A stretch of DNA of 64,000 nucleotides from Paucibacter sp963740455 (GCA_963740455.1 CAVUEF010000006.1:310001-374000); one strand, 5' to 3'. Positions 33,815-42,794 are shown, counted from the stretch's first letter. The notes: generated from the letters alone by a model not told the origin. A program made the numbers and translations.

Positions 33815-33820
33815 TAAAAT
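33815..33820 (+). promoter_or_regulatory. -10-like box upstream of the dienelactone hydrolase gene
   Basis: TAAAAT in the context CCCCTAAAATTC lies 45 bases before the ATG at 33866. The same context (CCTAAAATC) is found before fkpB (44203-44208) and before the polysaccharide dehydrogenase gene (57876-57881). No good -35 box is seen at any of the three. Confidence 0.35.
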
Positions 33821-33865
33821 TCAGTCGCGGGATTGATGCGTCTGTGCCAATTCAGGAGACGAGTG

Positions 33866-34738
33866 ATGTTGAAGCAGGATTTGGACAGCTTGACCCCGTC
33901 GCGCGACTTCAGTCGCCGCGACTTTGTGCGCACTGCCGTCGGTAGCGGCTTTGCCGCCGCCGTGCTGCCGGTGGGCGCGCAAACCATCAACACCGACAGC
34001 GCCGGGCTCGTGGTCGGTGAAGTCACGATACTGGTGGGCGACTTCAAGATGCCCGCGTACCGGGCCATGCCGGAAGGCAAGAAGAACGCGCCGGTGGTGC
34101 TGGTCGTGAGCGAGATTTTCGGCGTGCATGAGCATATTGCCGACGTGGCGCGGCGCTTTGCCAAGCTCGGCTATATGGCCATTGCGCCCGAGCTGTTTGT
34201 GCGCCAGGGTGACGCCGGGTCTTATGGCGAGATCGCCAAGCTGATCAGTGAAGTGGTCGACAAGGTGCCCGACGCGCAAGTGATGCAGGATCTGGACGCC
34301 AGCGTCGCCTGGGCCAAGGCGCAGCGCGCAGACACCACGCGGCTCGGCATCACCGGGTTTTGCTGGGGCGGACGCATCGCCTGGCTGTATTGCGCGCACA
34401 ACCCCCGTGTGAAGGCCGGCGTAGCCTGGTACGGCCGACTGGTGGGTCAGAGCATGCCGCTCACGCCCAAGCACCCGGTGGATCTGGTCGCGCAATTGCA
34501 TGCGCCGGTGCTGGGGCTTTATGGCGCACAGGATCAGGGCATCCCGCTTGACACGGTTGATAAGATGAAAGCGGCGTTGAGCCAGGGCAGTGCCGCGGCG
34601 AAGGCGTCGACGATTCATGTCTATGCCGATGCCGGCCACGCCTTTTACGCCGATTACCGCCCGAGCTATCGCCAGGGTCCGGCCGAAGACGGCTGGAAGC
34701 GCTGCCTGGCCTGGTTCAAGGCGCTGGGGGTCGCCTGA
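33866..34738 (+). CDS. Dienelactone hydrolase family protein, Tat-exported
   Basis: 290 residues from the ATG at 33866, which has CAGGAGAC in front. The twin-arginine signal is SRRDFVRTAVGSGFAAAVLPVGAQ (about 15-40). The hydrolase domain has VVLVVSEIFGVHEHIADVARRFA, the nucleophile elbow GFCWGG (Cys) and HVYADAGHAFYADYRPSY with the catalytic His; the acid is near LYGAQDQGIP. The Cys-Asp-His triad is typical of DLH enzymes, which open cyclic lactones; the substrate here is unknown. Confidence 0.9.
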   Translation: MLKQDLDSLTPSRDFSRRDFVRTAVGSGFAAAVLPVGAQTINTDSAGLVVGEVTILVGDFKMPAYRAMPEGKKNAPVVLVVSEIFGVHEHIADVARRFAKLGYMAIAPELFVRQGDAGSYGEIAKLISEVVDKVPDAQVMQDLDASVAWAKAQRADTTRLGITGFCWGGRIAWLYCAHNPRVKAGVAWYGRLVGQSMPLTPKHPVDLVAQLHAPVLGLYGAQDQGIPLDTVDKMKAALSQGSAAAKASTIHVYADAGHAFYADYRPSYRQGPAEDGWKRCLAWFKALGVA

Positions 34739-34829
34739 ATTGATTTGATGCCGCAGCGTCCGCGCCGCGGTGGCGCGGTGGGCATCTGACGGGCATGTCA
34801 ATGAAACGAATGAGATCGATCGGAATCGA

Positions 34830-35609
34830 ATGACGCTGCTCTACATCGTGATCGCCACCTTCGTCGGAGGCCTGCTGTCGGTGCTGATCGCGGCCAGCCT
34901 GACGGTGGCCTTGTTGGGCAAGCTGGTGCGCCACCTCGTCAGTCTGTCGGCCGGCGTGCTGTTGTCCACGGCCTTGCTCGAAGTGCTGCCAGGTGCGTTC
35001 GAGGCCCGGAATGCCGATGCGCATCGGCTGTTCCTGACGCTGCTGGGCGGCCTGATGTTTTTCTTCCTGCTAGAGAAGGCCGAGCTGTATCGGCACAGCC
35101 ACCACCACGAGGGGGACGACCCGCACCACCATCATCAGCATGGCTTCGACGCCCAACAGGCCGGACGCGGCGGCTGGAGCGTGGTGGTGGGCGACAGCAT
35201 CCACAATTTTTGCGACGGCATCATCATCGCCGCTGCGTTTCTGGCCGACACGCATCTGGGTGTGATGACGGCGCTGGCCATCATCGCGCACGAAATTCCG
35301 CAAGAGGTGGGCGACTACATTGTGCTGCTCAACGCCGGATTCAGCCGCCGCAGGGCCTTGTTCTACAACGCGCTCTCAGGCTTGGCCGCCGTGGTGGGCG
35401 GCGTGCTGGGCTTCTACGTGGTGGGCCCGTGGGAAGCGCTGTTTCCCTACTTGCTGGTGGCCGCCAGCAGCAGCTTCATCTATGTGGCGGTGGCCGACCT
35501 GATTCCGCAATTGCAGCGCCGCTTACCGCTGCGCGACACCCTCGCGCAACTGGCCTGGCTGGCGGGCGGCATTGCGCTCGTCGTGTTCGTCGTGGGCCGC
35601 GCACACTGA
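34830..35609 (+). CDS. ZIP family metal transporter
   Basis: 259 residues from the ATG at 34830. About seven or eight membrane segments are broken by a His-rich cytosolic loop (HSHHHEGDDPHHHHQH, about 89-105). The metal path motifs are DSIHNFCDGIIIAAAF and IAHEIPQEVGDYIVLL. ZIP proteins bring Zn2+, Fe2+ or other divalent ions into the cytosol. The gene runs convergent to the universal stress gene, with a palindromic repeat array between. Confidence 0.92.
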   Translation: MTLLYIVIATFVGGLLSVLIAASLTVALLGKLVRHLVSLSAGVLLSTALLEVLPGAFEARNADAHRLFLTLLGGLMFFFLLEKAELYRHSHHHEGDDPHHHHQHGFDAQQAGRGGWSVVVGDSIHNFCDGIIIAAAFLADTHLGVMTALAIIAHEIPQEVGDYIVLLNAGFSRRRALFYNALSGLAAVVGGVLGFYVVGPWEALFPYLLVAASSSFIYVAVADLIPQLQRRLPLRDTLAQLAWLAGGIALVVFVVGRAH

Positions 35610-35932
35610 GCCCGCGCACAAGACAGCACCTGCGTGCTGTCGTGTGGCTGGCGAAGGACCAGCCGCCTGCAAGCGGCTGGGCTGAGCCCGCGCACAAGAC
35701 AGCACCTGCGTGCTGTCGTGTGGCTGGCGAAGGACCAGCCGCCTGCAAGCGGCTGGGCTGAGCCCGCGCACAAGACAGCACCTGCGTGCTGTCGTGTGGC
35801 TGGCGAAGGACCATCCGCCTACAAGCGGATGGGCTGAGACCGCTTGCTTAGGGAAGCACCAGCACCTGCGTGCTGTCGTGTGGCTGGCGAAGGACCATCC
35901 GCCTGCTTGTCGGCAGGGCTGACGTCGCTTGC
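35607..35932. repeat. Array of 76-bp palindromic repeats between convergent genes
   Basis: Units start at 35607, 35683, 35759 and 35835 (76 bp each; the last is diverged and about 85 bp). Units 1 and 2 are nearly identical. Each unit has two hairpins: GACAGCAC/GTGCTGTC around CTGC, and CCAGCCGC/GCGGCTGG around CTGCAA. In unit 3 the second stem is CCATCCGC/GCGGATGG, a paired (compensatory) change. The array abuts both stop codons and may end transcription from both sides. The last unit resembles the 3' end of the stress-protein gene. Confidence 0.93.
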
Positions 35933-36367
35933 TCAGCGAACCACCAGCACTGGCGTGCTCGTGTGCGTGAGCACCTTCTGGGTTTCACTGCCCAGCAGCA
36001 AGGCCTCGACGCCGCGCCGGCCATGCGAGGCCATCACGATCAGATCGGCATTCACCAGCTTGGCGTGGTCGATGATGGCCTCCCAGGCGTGCAGCGACTC
36101 GACGGTGTGACCTTCGCAAGCAACGCCCGCGCTTTCGCAGGCTTTGCGTACGTCGGCCACACGGGCGCCGGCAATACGTTCCTGGGCGTCAAAAAACTCC
36201 TGCGGCGGCGTGGGCTGCATTTCCGAGATGGCGCTGTAGGGGAAGGGCTCCTTGATGCTGATGGCAAAGACCTGAGCGCCATGGACTTTGGCCAGGGCGA
36301 TCGCGGTCTGTACCGCCTTGGCAGTGATCTCAGAGCCATCGGTCGGGACAAGAATGCGCTGGAACAT
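35933..36367 (-). CDS. Universal stress protein (UspA family)
   Basis: 144 residues from the ATG at 36367 (MFQRILVPTDGSEITAKAV), preceded by AGGAAAGC. The ATP-binding signature is MASHGRRGVEALLLGSETQKVLTHTSTPVLVVR, i.e. G-x2-G-x9-G-S/T, so it is the ATP-binding type. The 3' end of the gene is similar in sequence to the 76-bp repeats that follow it. Confidence 0.93.
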   Translation of the reverse strand: MFQRILVPTDGSEITAKAVQTAIALAKVHGAQVFAISIKEPFPYSAISEMQPTPPQEFFDAQERIAGARVADVRKACESAGVACEGHTVESLHAWEAIIDHAKLVNADLIVMASHGRRGVEALLLGSETQKVLTHTSTPVLVVR

Positions 36368-36481
36368 GATGCTTTCCTCTTGTGAATTACCGGCCACGAT
36401 GGCCACGCTATGCGGATCAGTATGAGGCGCGATGGTCGACGCTGCGTTGCCATGTGTCAAGCGCTGACCTTGTGGTCGGTC

Positions 36482-37372
36482 CTATCCGCGCGCCACCGGG
36501 CGCGCCGGGTCAGCGCACCACTCGCTCCATGAACCCGGATACAGCAGCGAGCCCGTCAGGCCCACATGCTCCATGGCAAGCAGATTGTGGCAAGCGGTGA
36601 TGCCCGAGCCGCATTGATGCACCACTTGGTCCGGCGTCGTCGCAGCCAGCAGGGCGCGAAATTCCCGGGCCAGCATTTCGCTTGATTTGAAGCGGCCGTC
36701 GGCTTGCAGATTGTCCTTGAAGAACCGGTTCACCGCGCCCGGAATATGCCCGGCTTGCGGGTCCAGGGGCTCGACTTCCCCGCGAAATCGCTCGGGCGCG
36801 CGCGCATCGATCATCAGCTTGCGGTCCATGCCAGACAGCAAGTCCGCCGTATCGATGCTCGGCACGAGGCTCTTCTGCACCGGGTAGCTGCCGGAGGGGT
36901 CGCTGTCGGGGCCAGGTCTTGCTTGCGCGCTGGCGTCGGGTGTGGACGTCAATGCGCCGCGCGCCTGGCTCCAGGCATTCAGGCCGCCGTCCAGTAAAGC
37001 CACTCTGGCGTGACCGATCCAGCGCAACATCCACCACAAGCGCGAGGCATAGACGCCGCCTTGCGCGTCGTAGACCACCACCTGCGCCTCGGGCGTGATG
37101 CCCAGGCGTGCCACGGTGCGCGCGAAGGCCGCGCGCGCGGGCAGCGGGTGACGTCCATTGCGGCCGGTCTTGGCGCCGCTCAGATCCCGTTCCAGATGCG
37201 CATAGACGGCGCCGGGCAGATGGCGTGCCGCAAAAGCGTGTTCACCGACATCGGTGTCGTAGAGGTCGAAGCTGACGTCGACGATGCTCAGCTTGACGCC
37301 ACTTGACATGAGCACTTGCAGGCTGTCGGCGTCAATCAAGGTCTGGTAGGAATCGGGGGCGGGATGGGTCAT
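36482..37372 (-). CDS. sseA: 3-mercaptopyruvate-type sulfurtransferase
   Basis: 296 residues, two rhodanese domains. The active-site loop in the second domain is HQCGSGITA with Cys254, of the CG[S/T]G[V/I]T type of mercaptopyruvate sulfurtransferases rather than CRKGVT of thiosulfate enzymes. VYDAQGGVYASRLWWMLRWIGH and LIDARAPERFRGEVEPLDPQAGHIPGA are standard. It moves sulfane sulfur to thiol or cyanide acceptors. Its start overlaps the stop of the EamA gene by ATGA. Confidence 0.92.
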   Translation of the reverse strand: MTHPAPDSYQTLIDADSLQVLMSSGVKLSIVDVSFDLYDTDVGEHAFAARHLPGAVYAHLERDLSGAKTGRNGRHPLPARAAFARTVARLGITPEAQVVVYDAQGGVYASRLWWMLRWIGHARVALLDGGLNAWSQARGALTSTPDASAQARPGPDSDPSGSYPVQKSLVPSIDTADLLSGMDRKLMIDARAPERFRGEVEPLDPQAGHIPGAVNRFFKDNLQADGRFKSSEMLAREFRALLAATTPDQVVHQCGSGITACHNLLAMEHVGLTGSLLYPGSWSEWCADPARPVARG

Positions 37373-38262
37373 GATTCGATGATGGAGTGTGGGTTGTCGA
37401 CTGGCGCACTGCGACTGCTCAGCCAGGTGGCGGCGAGGCCTGCAACGACGATCAGGCCAATGCCTGTCATGGCCGCTGCAGTGAGCGCGTCGCCAAACAG
37501 CAGCGCGCCATAGACGAATGAAAACACAATTCCGAGGTATTGGAGGCTGGCGATCACGAGGGTTTTACCGGTGCCATAGGCGTGCGTCATCATCAACTGC
37601 GCGGCCGTGGCCAGCAGGCCCACCGCAAGCAGCAGGGCCAAGCCTTTCAGACCGTGCGGGTGGAAACTGCCCGCAGCGACGGCGGTGAGCGCGCCGGCCG
37701 CCACGCCGCCCAGCGAAAAATAGAAGACGATGCGGTATCCCGGTTCACCGGCACGCCCCAGCGCCGTGACCTGCAAATAGGCCAGCGCCGCCAGCATGCC
37801 GGACGCCAGTCCGGCCAGCCCATACCAGAGCTGGTTCTGGTCCAGGGTCGGCTGCAGCACCAGGGCGACGCCGAAGAAGCCCAGCAGCACGACCGCGACA
37901 AGCCGCGCGTCGACGCGTGCGCTGCCCAGCAGCACGCCGCCACCGATCAGGAACAGCGCGATCCAGACCGACGACATGTAGTTGAGCGTCATCGCCGTGG
38001 CGAGCGGCAATTTGCCCAAGGAATAGAACCACAAGGACAGCGCCAGCACGCCCGACAGGCTGCGCCAGAAATGCATGGCCGGCACGGTGGTGCGCAGGCT
38101 TTGCCCGCGCCAGCGTGACAGGCCGAGGAGGATCAGCACACCGATCAGGCTGCGGTACAGCACGATCTCGCCGGCGCCGTAGTACGCCGAGGCGAGCTTG
38201 ACGCACACGCCCATCGTGGCGAACAGCAGGCTCGCAAATACCATCAGCAAGGAAGCAGGCAT
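37369..38262 (-). CDS. EamA family (DMT superfamily) transporter
   Basis: 297 residues from the ATG at 38262 (MPASLLMVFASLLFATMGVCVK); an ATG at 38283 adds seven residues. It has ten membrane segments in two EamA repeats, with the inner repeat end LALSLWFYSLGKLPLATAMTLNYMSSVWIALF. Export of a small metabolite is likely; the substrate is unknown. It is followed by and coupled to the sulfurtransferase gene. Confidence 0.9.
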   Translation of the reverse strand: MPASLLMVFASLLFATMGVCVKLASAYYGAGEIVLYRSLIGVLILLGLSRWRGQSLRTTVPAMHFWRSLSGVLALSLWFYSLGKLPLATAMTLNYMSSVWIALFLIGGGVLLGSARVDARLVAVVLLGFFGVALVLQPTLDQNQLWYGLAGLASGMLAALAYLQVTALGRAGEPGYRIVFYFSLGGVAAGALTAVAAGSFHPHGLKGLALLLAVGLLATAAQLMMTHAYGTGKTLVIASLQYLGIVFSFVYGALLFGDALTAAAMTGIGLIVVAGLAATWLSSRSAPVDNPHSIIES

Positions 38263-38334
38263 GGGGGCGATTGTGCTCGGCAAAGCACCCGCGTGGGTGC
38301 GGCCTCGACGCGACGCCCGACCGACGTCGCGCGA

Positions 38335-39417
38335 TCAGATCCGTCCCGGGCCGATGCCCGCTGGCGTGCGCAGTCTCTCGATCAGTCGCGCCGCAATCTT
38401 GTCCAGCGGCAGCACTTCGTCGGCGGCGCCGGCATTGATGGCTTCCTTGGGCATGCCGAACACCACGCAGCTGTTCTCGTCCTGCACCAGGTTGTACGAA
38501 CCGGCGTTGCGCATGGCCTTCATCGCCTTGGCGCCGTCGCCACCCATGCCGGTGAGCATGATGCCCAGCGCATTGGGTCCGACCACGCGTGCCGCCGATT
38601 CGAACAGCACCTCGACCGACGGCTTGTGGCGGTTCACGGGCTCGCCGTCGCGCACCCGGGCGATGTAGTTGGCGCCCGACCGTTCCACGCTGAGATGCAG
38701 GCCTCCGGGCGCGAGGTAGCCGTGGCCTGGCAGGATGCGTTCGCCGTCCTGCGCTTCTTTCACGCTGATGCGGCACAGGCCGTCCAGGCGCGCCGCGTAG
38801 CTGCGCGTGAAGCCCGGCGGCATGTGCTGGGTGATGACCACCGCCGGAGCGTCTGCGGGCAGCCTGATGAGCACTTCCTTGGTGGCTTCGGTGCCGCCGG
38901 TCGACGCTCCGATGAAGATGATTTTCTCGGTCGACAAGCGACCCAGGTTGAGGGCCGCTTCGGGCTTGCTTGCAGCCGAAGCGCTTGACGCCGAGGCTGA
39001 CGGCGCACGGCGGATGTGGGCCTTGGCGGCGATGCGAATCTTGTCGGTGATGTCATCGGCCAATTGGCGGATGCCGTCGGCCACGCCAATTTTGGGCTTG
39101 GCCACAAAGTCGACCGCCCCCAGCTCCAGCGCCTTCATGGTGACTTCGGCGCCACGCTCGGTCAGCGTCGACACCATCACCACCGGCATCGGCCGCAGGC
39201 GCATCAGGCGCGACAGGAAATCGATGCCGTCCATGCGGGGCATTTCCACGTCCAGGGTGATCACGTCGGGATTGAGGTCGCGAATCATCTCGCGCGCCAC
39301 CAAAGGGTCGGCAGCCGCCCCGATGCACACCATGTCAGGCTGGCGGTTGATGATCTCAGTGAGGATGCTGCGTACCAGTGCAGAGTCATCGACGACGACG
39401 ACGGTGGTTTTTGTCAT
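38335..39417 (-). CDS. cheB: Chemotaxis protein-glutamate methylesterase CheB
   Basis: 360 residues from the ATG at 39417. A receiver domain (about 1-125) has the phospho-Asp56 in ITLDVEMPRMDG and an Ala/Ser-rich linker. The esterase domain has the triad in GASTGGTEA (Ser), TQHMPPGFT (His) and GMGGDGAKAM (Asp). It removes methyl groups from chemoreceptors when phosphorylated by CheA. It is third in the cheR-cheD-cheB operon. Confidence 0.97.
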   Translation of the reverse strand: MTKTTVVVVDDSALVRSILTEIINRQPDMVCIGAAADPLVAREMIRDLNPDVITLDVEMPRMDGIDFLSRLMRLRPMPVVMVSTLTERGAEVTMKALELGAVDFVAKPKIGVADGIRQLADDITDKIRIAAKAHIRRAPSASASSASAASKPEAALNLGRLSTEKIIFIGASTGGTEATKEVLIRLPADAPAVVITQHMPPGFTRSYAARLDGLCRISVKEAQDGERILPGHGYLAPGGLHLSVERSGANYIARVRDGEPVNRHKPSVEVLFESAARVVGPNALGIMLTGMGGDGAKAMKAMRNAGSYNLVQDENSCVVFGMPKEAINAGAADEVLPLDKIAARLIERLRTPAGIGPGRI

Positions 39418-39486
39418 GCCAGTTCCAACTCCAGTTTTGTGGTGACGGCGTTCGCCGGTGGCCGGCAAGGTCTGTCACGCAAGGGC

Positions 39487-40170
39487 TTAAAACAGATCTA
39501 TCGACCCGCCAGTGGCCGCCGGTTGGGCCTGTTGCGCAGCGAGTCTGTCTTGTTGCAACAAGGCGTCCACATTGGTCGACGCCAGACGCTTCACCATCGC
39601 CTTGCCGCTGTTGGGCAGAAAGCAGACCTTGCGGGGGTAAATGTCGAGCACATCCTTCGAAACAATCGGGATGCGCTCGGTTTTCAGATAGTCGATCACA
39701 AACGCCGTGTTGCGCTCACCCACATTGATGGTGTTCATGCCGGCAATCACTGCGCCGCCGCCGAAGATCTTGGCTTCCATATTCGAGCGCGTGGCGCCGC
39801 GCTTCAGCATCTCGTTGATCAGGAGTTCCATGGCGAACGAACCATAGCGACCCGAATCGCCCGCCCCTTCAGGCAGCATGAAGTGGTTCATGCCGCCCAC
39901 CTTGGCATGGCGGTCCCACAGACAGGCGGCAATGCACGAACCGAGCGTCGTCATCACCAGCAGGTCTTCGCTCTCCACAAAGTATTCACCCGGGAGAATC
40001 TTCACCGCTTCGTTCTTGAAGTGGGTGTCCCAAAAGAAGAACGAGGCCTCGCCGGGCTTGCGGAGCTGGGCCTTGAGCCGGGTCAGACGCGCTGTAGTCC
40101 CGAGCGACGAACTCGGCAGTTCGGTGTCGGCTGCGCCACGAGCTTGGGGCGAGGTGGGGGCGGGTTTCAT
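39487..40170 (-). CDS. cheD: Chemoreceptor glutamine deamidase CheD
   Basis: 227 residues. The catalytic Cys is in TTLGSCIAACLWD and the His in GGMNHFMLPEG, with the Thr/Ser partner expected in the GGGAVI region. It deamidates receptor glutamines and may modulate the phosphatase step. It lies between cheR and cheB. The amino-terminal 40 residues (up to SSLGTTARLTRLKAQLRK) are an extension before the core. Confidence 0.95.
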   Translation of the reverse strand: MKPAPTSPQARGAADTELPSSSLGTTARLTRLKAQLRKPGEASFFFWDTHFKNEAVKILPGEYFVESEDLLVMTTLGSCIAACLWDRHAKVGGMNHFMLPEGAGDSGRYGSFAMELLINEMLKRGATRSNMEAKIFGGGAVIAGMNTINVGERNTAFVIDYLKTERIPIVSKDVLDIYPRKVCFLPNSGKAMVKRLASTNVDALLQQDRLAAQQAQPAATGGSIDLF

Positions 40171-40215
40171 GGCCGTCAGTATTGTCTATGTCAGCTTGAC
40201 AGGTCTGGCACTCGA

Positions 40216-41076
40216 TCACTGGCGCTCGTAGATTGTTTTGCCGCGCAATCGGAACAAATCCCGGGATTCGGTGAAATTTTCGGAGTGACCCACATACAGC
40301 AGGCCGCCGGGCTTCATGACATCATGGATGCGCTCCAGCACCTTGCGTTGCGTCGGGCTGTCGAAGTAGATCATCACGTTGCGACAAAAGACAAACTGGA
40401 ACGGTTCACCGAGCGACCATTGCGCGTCCATCAGGTTGAGCGAGCGGAACTCGATTTGCTTGGCCAATTCGGGTTTGATGCGGATTTGCCCGGCATTGGC
40501 GCCGGTGCCGCGCAAGAAGTGGCGCCGCAGACGCTCGGGCGACAGGCCGCGCGACTCGGCGCCATAGACGCCGCGGCGCGCCGTGTTCAGCACATTCGTG
40601 TCGATGTCGCTGCTCACGATCTGCACCGGCGCATGGCTGCCCAGCGATTCGGCCACCGTCATGGCGATCGAGTAGGGCTCCTCGCCGGTGGATGCGGCGC
40701 AGCACCAGATGCGAAAAGGCTTGCCGGCAAATGGCTTGACGTCGTCAAGCAGGCTCAGAAAGTGGTGATCCTCGCGGAAGAAAGAGGTCAGATTCGTGGT
40801 CAGGCAGTTCACGAATTCCTGCCACTCGGCCGCGCCGTTGGCGCCGCTGGCATTTTCGAGCCAATGAAGATAGTCGCCAAAGTTCTTGTATCCGGTGTCG
40901 CGCAGGCGGCGCGACAAGCGGCTGTAGACCATCGCCTGTTTGCCGTCATGCAAGCTGATGCCGGCGTGTGCATAGATCAATTTGCGCACGAGATCAAAGT
41001 CAGCTCGCGTGAACGAAAACTCGTTGTCGAGCTCATCCTTTGCCTTGGCGGTCCTGGGCTGGGCGGGCAAATTCAT
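40216..41076 (-). CDS. cheR: Chemotaxis protein methyltransferase CheR
   Basis: 286 residues. The helical amino-terminal domain (FDLVRKLIYAHAGISL) contacts receptors. The AdoMet domain shows WCCAASTGEEPYSIAM (motif I), IVSSDIDTNVLNTARRGVY and FVFCRNVMIYFDSPTQRKVL. It methylates receptor glutamates. First gene of the operon, divergent from the GGDEF gene across 155 bases. No cheA, cheW or cheY is within the window, so this is a detached adaptation operon. Confidence 0.96.
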   Translation of the reverse strand: MNLPAQPRTAKAKDELDNEFSFTRADFDLVRKLIYAHAGISLHDGKQAMVYSRLSRRLRDTGYKNFGDYLHWLENASGANGAAEWQEFVNCLTTNLTSFFREDHHFLSLLDDVKPFAGKPFRIWCCAASTGEEPYSIAMTVAESLGSHAPVQIVSSDIDTNVLNTARRGVYGAESRGLSPERLRRHFLRGTGANAGQIRIKPELAKQIEFRSLNLMDAQWSLGEPFQFVFCRNVMIYFDSPTQRKVLERIHDVMKPGGLLYVGHSENFTESRDLFRLRGKTIYERQ

Positions 41077-41231
41077 CTTTTCTTCCGTGAGGCGAACGTG
41101 GCCGCTGCAAGCATTGCGGTGACAAACAAAATGGGTGCCCGTGGCACCCCAGGCAATGGACGAACAGCCACGTAAAGCCTGGGCTATTCTGCACGGAGTT
41201 TGAACCCTCGCCTGCTAGACTTCCGCGCATT

Positions 41232-41972
41232 GTGCCCAATATTGCCGTGCAGCCGACTTTCCGACACTCGCAGATCGACGTCTCTGAGCTGCGCCTGGAC
41301 GCGGCCGTGCAACTGCTCCAGCAGGCCGGCGCCAGTTTGCCCGACGCTGCGCCGCTCAGCGTCGATTGGCTGCAAGGCATGGTGGATGCCTTGTGCGATC
41401 TCTCCAGCCGTGACGCGCTCACCGGCCTGGTGAACCGGCGCTCGTTCGAGATGGCGCTGGCGCGCGAGGTCGACCGGGTGGCGCGTTCGGGCGACTCGGC
41501 CCTGCTCCTGACGGTGGATATCGATCACTTCAAGATCGTCAACGACACCTACGGTCACGCGGCGGGCGACCTCGTGATACAGGCAGTGGCGCAAGCCATG
41601 AGTCGCGCTGTGCGTCCGATGGATACGGTGGCGCGAGTGGGCGGAGAAGAGTTCGCGGTGGTCATGCCGAACTGCCCGATCGGCTTTGGCAAGACGGTGG
41701 CCGAGCGGGTGCGCCAAATGGTGTCGGAACTGAGCGTCAACGTGGCGCCAGGCAAGCACTTGAAAGTGACTGTCAGTCTGGGCGGTGCGTTTGCGCCGCA
41801 GTGGGTACGGTCCTCGTCCTTGTTGTGGATGGAGCGCGCCGATCGTCAGCTTTATCGTGCCAAGGCCGAAGGCCGCAATCGTTTCTGCCTGGAGCACCAA
41901 ACCGAATGTCTCGTGAGCGCCGAAGAAAAGGGCTTGTTGTTTGCCGCCTCGCAGTATCAGGAAATTGAATGA
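41232..41972 (+). CDS. Diguanylate cyclase (GGDEF domain) upstream of FlhG
   Basis: 246 residues from a GTG at 41232. There is no membrane segment. A short helical amino terminus (about 1-55) is followed by a GGDEF domain with LTGLVNRRSFEMAL, VDIDHFKIVNDTYGHAAGD and the active-site loop GGEEF. No inhibitory RxxD pattern is apparent right before it. It should make cyclic di-GMP in the cytosol. The stop overlaps the FlhG start (ATGA), so second-messenger synthesis and flagellar number control are co-translated. Confidence 0.9.
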   Translation: MPNIAVQPTFRHSQIDVSELRLDAAVQLLQQAGASLPDAAPLSVDWLQGMVDALCDLSSRDALTGLVNRRSFEMALAREVDRVARSGDSALLLTVDIDHFKIVNDTYGHAAGDLVIQAVAQAMSRAVRPMDTVARVGGEEFAVVMPNCPIGFGKTVAERVRQMVSELSVNVAPGKHLKVTVSLGGAFAPQWVRSSSLLWMERADRQLYRAKAEGRNRFCLEHQTECLVSAEEKGLLFAASQYQEIE

Positions 41973-42775
41973 TCAATACGACTGCACCTGCCGCCAAAGC
42001 CGAATCCGTCGATAGGCGTGCACAGGCTCGCACCCTGGCCGTCACCAGCGGCAAGGGCGGTGTGGGCAAGACTTTCGTGACCGCCAATCTGGCCGCCGCG
42101 CTGGCCGCGCGCGGCGAACGTGTGTTGGTGCTGGACGCCGATCTTGGCCTGGCCAATCTGGACGTGGTGCTCAACATCCACCCCAAGATCACGCTGCACG
42201 ACGTATTCACCGACAAGGCCACGCTGGAAGAAGCCATCCTGCCCGCGCCGGGAGGTTTTTTTGTGCTGCTCGCCGGCTCGGGCCTGGTCGAGTATTCGCG
42301 TCTCACGCCGGACGTGCGCGACAAGCTGCTGAAGATCATCGACCTGGTGAAGCCGCGTTTCGATTGGGTGCTGCTCGACACGGGCGCCGGCATTTCCGAC
42401 GTGGTCCTGTTCGCCATTTCGCTGGCCGAACAAGTGCTGGTGGTGGTCACGCCCGAACCGACGTCGATGACCGACGCCTATGCCACGATCAAGGTGCTGG
42501 CCACCCAGCAAGAGCGGCGCAGCATCGGTCTGGTGGTGAACCAGATCCACGGTCTGGGCGAGGGCAAGACGGTGCGCAACCAGTTGCAGCAAGTGGTGCA
42601 GCGTTTCGTTGACGCCAGCCTGCCCAAACCCCTGAAACTGAATCTTCTGGGTGAAGTGCGGTCCGACAGTTCGGTGCGCGAGTCGGTGCGCCGGCGCCTG
42701 TTGCTGATGGAAGCCTATCCCGGTTCCGAGGCGGCGCAGGCCTTGCGTCTGCTGGCGGCAAAACTCTGCGAGTGA
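41969..42775 (+). CDS. flhG: MinD/ParA-family ATPase, FlhG (FleN/YlxH)-like
   Basis: 268 residues. The deviant Walker A SGKGGVGKT lies at 27-35. Also present are LVLDADLGLANLDVVLNI and WVLLDTGAGISDVVLFAISLAEQVLVVVTPEPTSMTDAYATIK. The carboxy terminus is amphipathic (VRRRLLLMEAYPGSEAAQAL) and could act as the membrane-targeting helix. FlhG limits the number of polar flagella with FlhF. The DQAxxLR activation motif is not evident at the amino terminus, so another MinD-like role remains possible. No flhF or flagellar gene is in the window. Confidence 0.75.
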   Translation: MINTTAPAAKAESVDRRAQARTLAVTSGKGGVGKTFVTANLAAALAARGERVLVLDADLGLANLDVVLNIHPKITLHDVFTDKATLEEAILPAPGGFFVLLAGSGLVEYSRLTPDVRDKLLKIIDLVKPRFDWVLLDTGAGISDVVLFAISLAEQVLVVVTPEPTSMTDAYATIKVLATQQERRSIGLVVNQIHGLGEGKTVRNQLQQVVQRFVDASLPKPLKLNLLGEVRSDSSVRESVRRRLLLMEAYPGSEAAQALRLLAAKLCE

Positions 42776-42794
42776 CGCCGGCGCTGCCCACGGC

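Noticed and set aside
35607..35932. Possible CRISPR array
   Set aside because: The 76-bp units abut without unique spacers, contain two hairpins each, and no cas gene is near.
39016..41175. 719-codon plus-strand frame opposite cheR-cheD-cheB
   Set aside because: Crosses three real genes in antisense, has typical shadow composition and no start signal.
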